Shown here: in pieces, positions 62,502-64,000 of the stretch | How positions within the stretch are numbered: position 1 is the first letter of the stretch | Layout of the letters: every line of letters begins with the position of its first letter | Assembly: GCF_964340395.1 (NCBI RefSeq) | Contig: NC_135559.1 | Span: forward strand, 16,260,031 to 16,324,030 | DNA: 64,000 nt | From: Glandiceps talaboti | Lineage: Eukaryota > Hemichordata > Enteropneusta > Spengelidae | Direction: 5' to 3' | Notes under the pieces: model-generated | Databases searched by the model: none | What the model saw: the letters and a program-made list of their open reading frames with translations, nothing else | Told to the model about the DNA's origin: nothing | Position numbers and translations under genes: made by a program

Positions 62502-63954
62502 TGTGTGTGTGTGTGTCTGTGTGTGTGTGTCTGTGTGTCTGTGTGTGTCTGTGTCTGTGTGTGTCTACAACACATACAAAAGTCATGTATTAGAAATTAG
62601 TAGAGTATCACCAAGAGTATATCATGTTTGGAAACAGACAGACTGAAACACGTACTCAAATATACAGACATTGGCACAAGCACAGACATTCAATATTTAT
62701 GTACATGTATATGAATTCTTCTAGAGGTAGATAAAATCAGAACTTTTAAGCGTCATGTTTTCCATTTTGTATTTAATAGCTTGAACTATAGAATATTGAT
62801 TTCTTGTGATTCAGAAATAATTTTCTGTCAATAATGGAACTTTTTTTGGTTGATTTTTCAGATAACATTCAATAAGGAAGAAAAATGTAAAAATTTGTGC
62901 CAGAAGGTGTACAAAGACGCTGATAAGGACAGAGCCAAGCATTTGAAGTTTTTATTGGATGGTATCAAACAGAATTATCAACATCATTGGTAAGACATAA
63001 ACAGTGCTTTCATGATTAGCCTTAAGAAAGGAAAATTCCTATTCAAACATATTTCTACATTGAGTACACTTGATATTGATCACTGCTGTCAATGTACAAA
63101 TGATTTGGAGTGATGAAATATCACTTTGATAACTTACTCAATTTTGAACTCTTGTAAGGAAGCTCTGCCACATTTGAAATATGTTTGGACATGTGTTCAG
63201 GCATTTGGAAAATTTCCTGCAAGGGTTCATGGGAAAACCTCAGGTGATAACACCACACGAGTGTCCTAAACTCTGTCTTTTGACACTTTTTGTATGCTGT
63301 GATATTCTTCATGAAATGTTTGCTATGTTAAGCAGTATTCTGTCAAAATTTGTTGTTCTTTGTACAAGATAGTAAATCTCAACTGTTTTCTAATCAGAGG
63401 CACAAAGGTGTGTGCTGAGTTTTGGTTTCAGCATACTGAACATCCCACTCGACACAGGCGATGTTTGTTCTTAATTTTGTCAAATGTTTATATAAGCAAT
63501 GAAATTTGATCAAATATAGCTCTAAGCCCATCTCAAGCTGTGCTAAAATTACCTACTGACAGCCAGTGTCTCTATTGAGCTCAATTGTAATCTTACACAA
63601 TTACACTTGAGCTCAATAGAGAAACTGGCTGTTAGTAGGTAGTTTTAGCAAAGTTTGAGACAGGCTGAGAGCTATATTCATTGAATTTTGTTGTATTCTT
63701 TCACATTGTATTTCCAAGTAGATAAATGTAGTAGAGTTGTTTTATTAATTAAAATTCCAAGATAAATAGCCAGTTTCATCCATATGGCCACTTTAAATAT
63801 TTCTTGTGTTTACAGGATTGTTGATAATATGCCAGTCACATGGTGTTATGATGTAGAAGCACAGGACGGATCCAACAAGTACTGTTCCCCAGGTTTTCCT
63901 GTTGGTTGCTACGTCACTTCCAAGAAGGTGCCAAAAGATGCCTGTGTCATCAAC
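52877..63954 (+). CDS. TM9SF2: TM9SF2, nonaspanin (5' part: five coding exons; continues past the window)
   Basis: TM9SF proteins are nine-pass Golgi/endosomal membrane proteins with a large lumenal N-terminal domain; they affect sorting, glycosylation and traffic of membrane proteins. Coding exons: 52877-53011, 57753-57820, 58834-58927, 62862-62989, 63816-63954, each with GT-AG borders; the joined frame is 188 residues and ends at a phase-0 donor, AAC|GTAAGT. Residues 1-20 are a signal peptide (MRQFCIAIVQVFLVFVAVQS), followed by FYLPGLAPVSYC, the hallmark mature N-terminus (human FYLPGLAPVNFC). Then VNRLDSVESVIPFEYE, FDFC, ENLGQVVFGERI, QNYQHHWIVDNMPVTWCYD and YCSPGFPVGCYV follow the human TM9SF2 order, so TM9SF2 is preferred over TM9SF4. 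The transmembrane part lies beyond the window. ATG choice: good context (ccacaATGa), directly followed by the signal peptide. Confidence 0.95.
53012..57752 (+). other. TM9SF2: TM9SF2 intron 1
   Basis: 4.7 kb with no other gene seen. It holds a family E fragment (about 53363), three direct copies of a roughly 57-bp unit (GCATTTGGAAATTT-GAAATATCCAG, 55645-55780), a (GTGTT)n stretch near 55950, and the MITE array at 57050-57496. Confidence 0.6.
57050..57496. mobile_element. hAT-type MITE family F with its left end amplified into four tandem copies
   Basis: Three nearly identical 82-bp units start at 57050, 57132 and 57214, and a fourth starts at 57296. Each holds CAGTGTGCCCTCTAAGCTAA and ends in a CATACCAAAAT block. 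Only the fourth unit reads on into the rest of the element (GGTGTTCCCCTA, CATCTCTTACTATGGGGTGA, TTGGCTATCATTAGAGGACA) and the right terminus at about 57496. The single-copy relative at 61996-62156 proves the original structure. The spacer GAGGTTCTGCTGGTGA before each CAGTG is flanking DNA taken up in the duplication. Confidence 0.8.
59299..59344. repeat. (CA)n microsatellite
   Basis: About 23 CA units with a CATG interruption, in TM9SF2 intron 3. Confidence 0.95.
59395..59575 (+). repeat. Local tandem duplication of about 125 bp
   Basis: GGTAAAGCTAACCATTCAGT ... CAGATGTTTCAACAAAGGA recurs as GGTAACGCTAACCATTCACC ... TAGATGTTTCAACAAAGGA. Two copies, moderately diverged. Confidence 0.65.
59930..60680 (+). 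repeat. About 175-bp tandem repeat interrupted by a MITE
   Basis: Four units share TCTGGCTG(C/T)GATATCATTG, GATTAATTACAC(A/T)TCAAGA, AATTGAATTGTAAAT and a (A/G)TTGAATCTG block. The first unit is split by the family C MITE at 60047-60298. Confidence 0.7.
60047..60298. mobile_element. MITE family C, copy 2, with 4-bp target duplication
   Basis: Same termini as the 31181 copy (ATAGGGAACTTGCAA/TTGCAAGTTCCCTAT). Flanked by TGAA at 60043-60046 and 60299-60302. It contains CAGACTGAGCATGCTCAGAT and CATTTCCCATGATGCAGCAT in common with copy 1. Confidence 0.85.
60920..61019. other. Assembly gap (100 N)
   Basis: Exactly 100 N, a placeholder of unknown true length, in TM9SF2 intron 3. No exon is missing between exons 3 and 4, because the reading frame and family alignment are continuous. 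Confidence 0.99.
61528..61875. repeat. Compound microsatellite (AC)n/(CGTA)n/(ACAT)n
   Basis: Several AC tracts (the longest at 61795-61875), a (CGTA)n tract at about 61598-61625, and scattered ACAT units. Confidence 0.95.
61996..62156. mobile_element. hAT-type MITE family F with perfect 8-bp target duplication
   Basis: 161 bp. Ends CAGTTTGTGCCCTCTA and TAGAGGGCACACTG are inverted repeats with one base of difference. Both flanks carry TTTCTCAT (61988-61995 and 62157-62164), an exact 8-bp duplication, the size made by hAT transposases. Interior matches 57310-57496 nearly throughout (in opposite orientation). Confidence 0.9.
62427..62566. repeat. (GT)n microsatellite with CT interruptions
   Basis: About 140 bp of GT, with regularly placed CTGT variants towards the 3' side. 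About 300 bp upstream of TM9SF2 exon 4. Confidence 0.95.
63513..63678. mobile_element. Palindromic foldback element in TM9SF2 intron 4
   Basis: Left arm AATATAGCTCTAAGCCCATC and TACCTACTGACAGCCAGT; right arm ACTGGCTGTTAGTAGGTA and AGGCTGAGAGCTATATT. Centre TTGAGCTCAATTGTAATC... ATTACACTTGAGCTCAA. 166 bp, nearly whole-length hairpin. Confidence 0.8.
63735..63792. mobile_element. End of a TTAA-type foldback MITE beside TM9SF2 exon 5
   Basis: TTCATCCATATGGCCACT followed by TTAA (63793-63796) equals the right terminus of the 33809-34154 element. Its left end was not found. It stops 23 bases before the exon 5 start, so the acceptor's pyrimidine tract (TTTCTTGTGTTTACAG) directly abuts it. Confidence 0.65.
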
Positions 63955-64000
63955 GTAAGTGATATCCAAAGCCTTCATACTCTGATCTTATCATCTTTGT

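Overview
The window is eukaryotic: AT-rich, spliced genes with canonical GT-AG junctions, long repeat-filled introns, microsatellites, and two 100-N assembly gaps (21259-21358 and 60920-61019). The protein sequences (ATG3, TM9SF2, an NFIL3-like bZIP) are animal. The SINE with a 3' end like AAAGCGCTATATAA, the many small foldback elements and the non-LTR reverse transcriptase remnants suggest a marine invertebrate, perhaps an invertebrate deuterostome (amphioxus, hemichordate or echinoderm). The species cannot be fixed from sequence alone.

Layout, left to right. (1) 671-~6960: the 3' end of a plus-strand gene I do not recognise. It has a Met/Ala/Ser/Pro/Tyr-rich exon that either stops in place (802) or splices to a short last exon (3016-3058); a repeat-poor stretch then runs to an AATAAA at 6937. 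(2) 7.1-8.0 kb: a SINE and a tandem repeat. (3) 9272-10525: an intact single-coding-exon protein kinase of the TSSK/CAMK type with several catalytic residues replaced, preceded by a probable 5'UTR intron. (4) 15429-14290, minus: an intronless bZIP repressor of the NFIL3/E4BP4 type with a PIDLS CtBP motif, a predicted 5'UTR intron and a TATA box. (5) 17.6-28.8 kb: intergenic, with long microsatellites, two decayed non-LTR retrotransposon pieces and dispersed repeats. (6) 28854-43524: complete ATG3, the E2-like enzyme for ATG8 lipidation, in ten coding exons giving 325 residues; its last intron has textbook U12-type signals. (7) 43.5-52.7 kb: intergenic repeats (tRNA-derived SINE, several foldback MITEs, tandem arrays, a large composite repeat). 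(8) 52877 to beyond the window end: the first five coding exons of TM9SF2.

The genes are independent housekeeping or regulatory loci, not an operon: autophagy conjugation (ATG3), endosome/Golgi membrane trafficking (TM9SF2), transcriptional repression (NFIL3-like) and a probable pseudokinase. No new multi-gene system is visible. The unusual material is in the non-coding part: a minisatellite in ATG3 intron 4 that appears copied from the exon 4/splice-donor junction and carries RFX X-box-like palindromes; a MITE whose end was tandemly amplified; a two-copy MITE family with perfect 4-bp target duplications; and TTAA-flanked elements lying close to splice acceptors.
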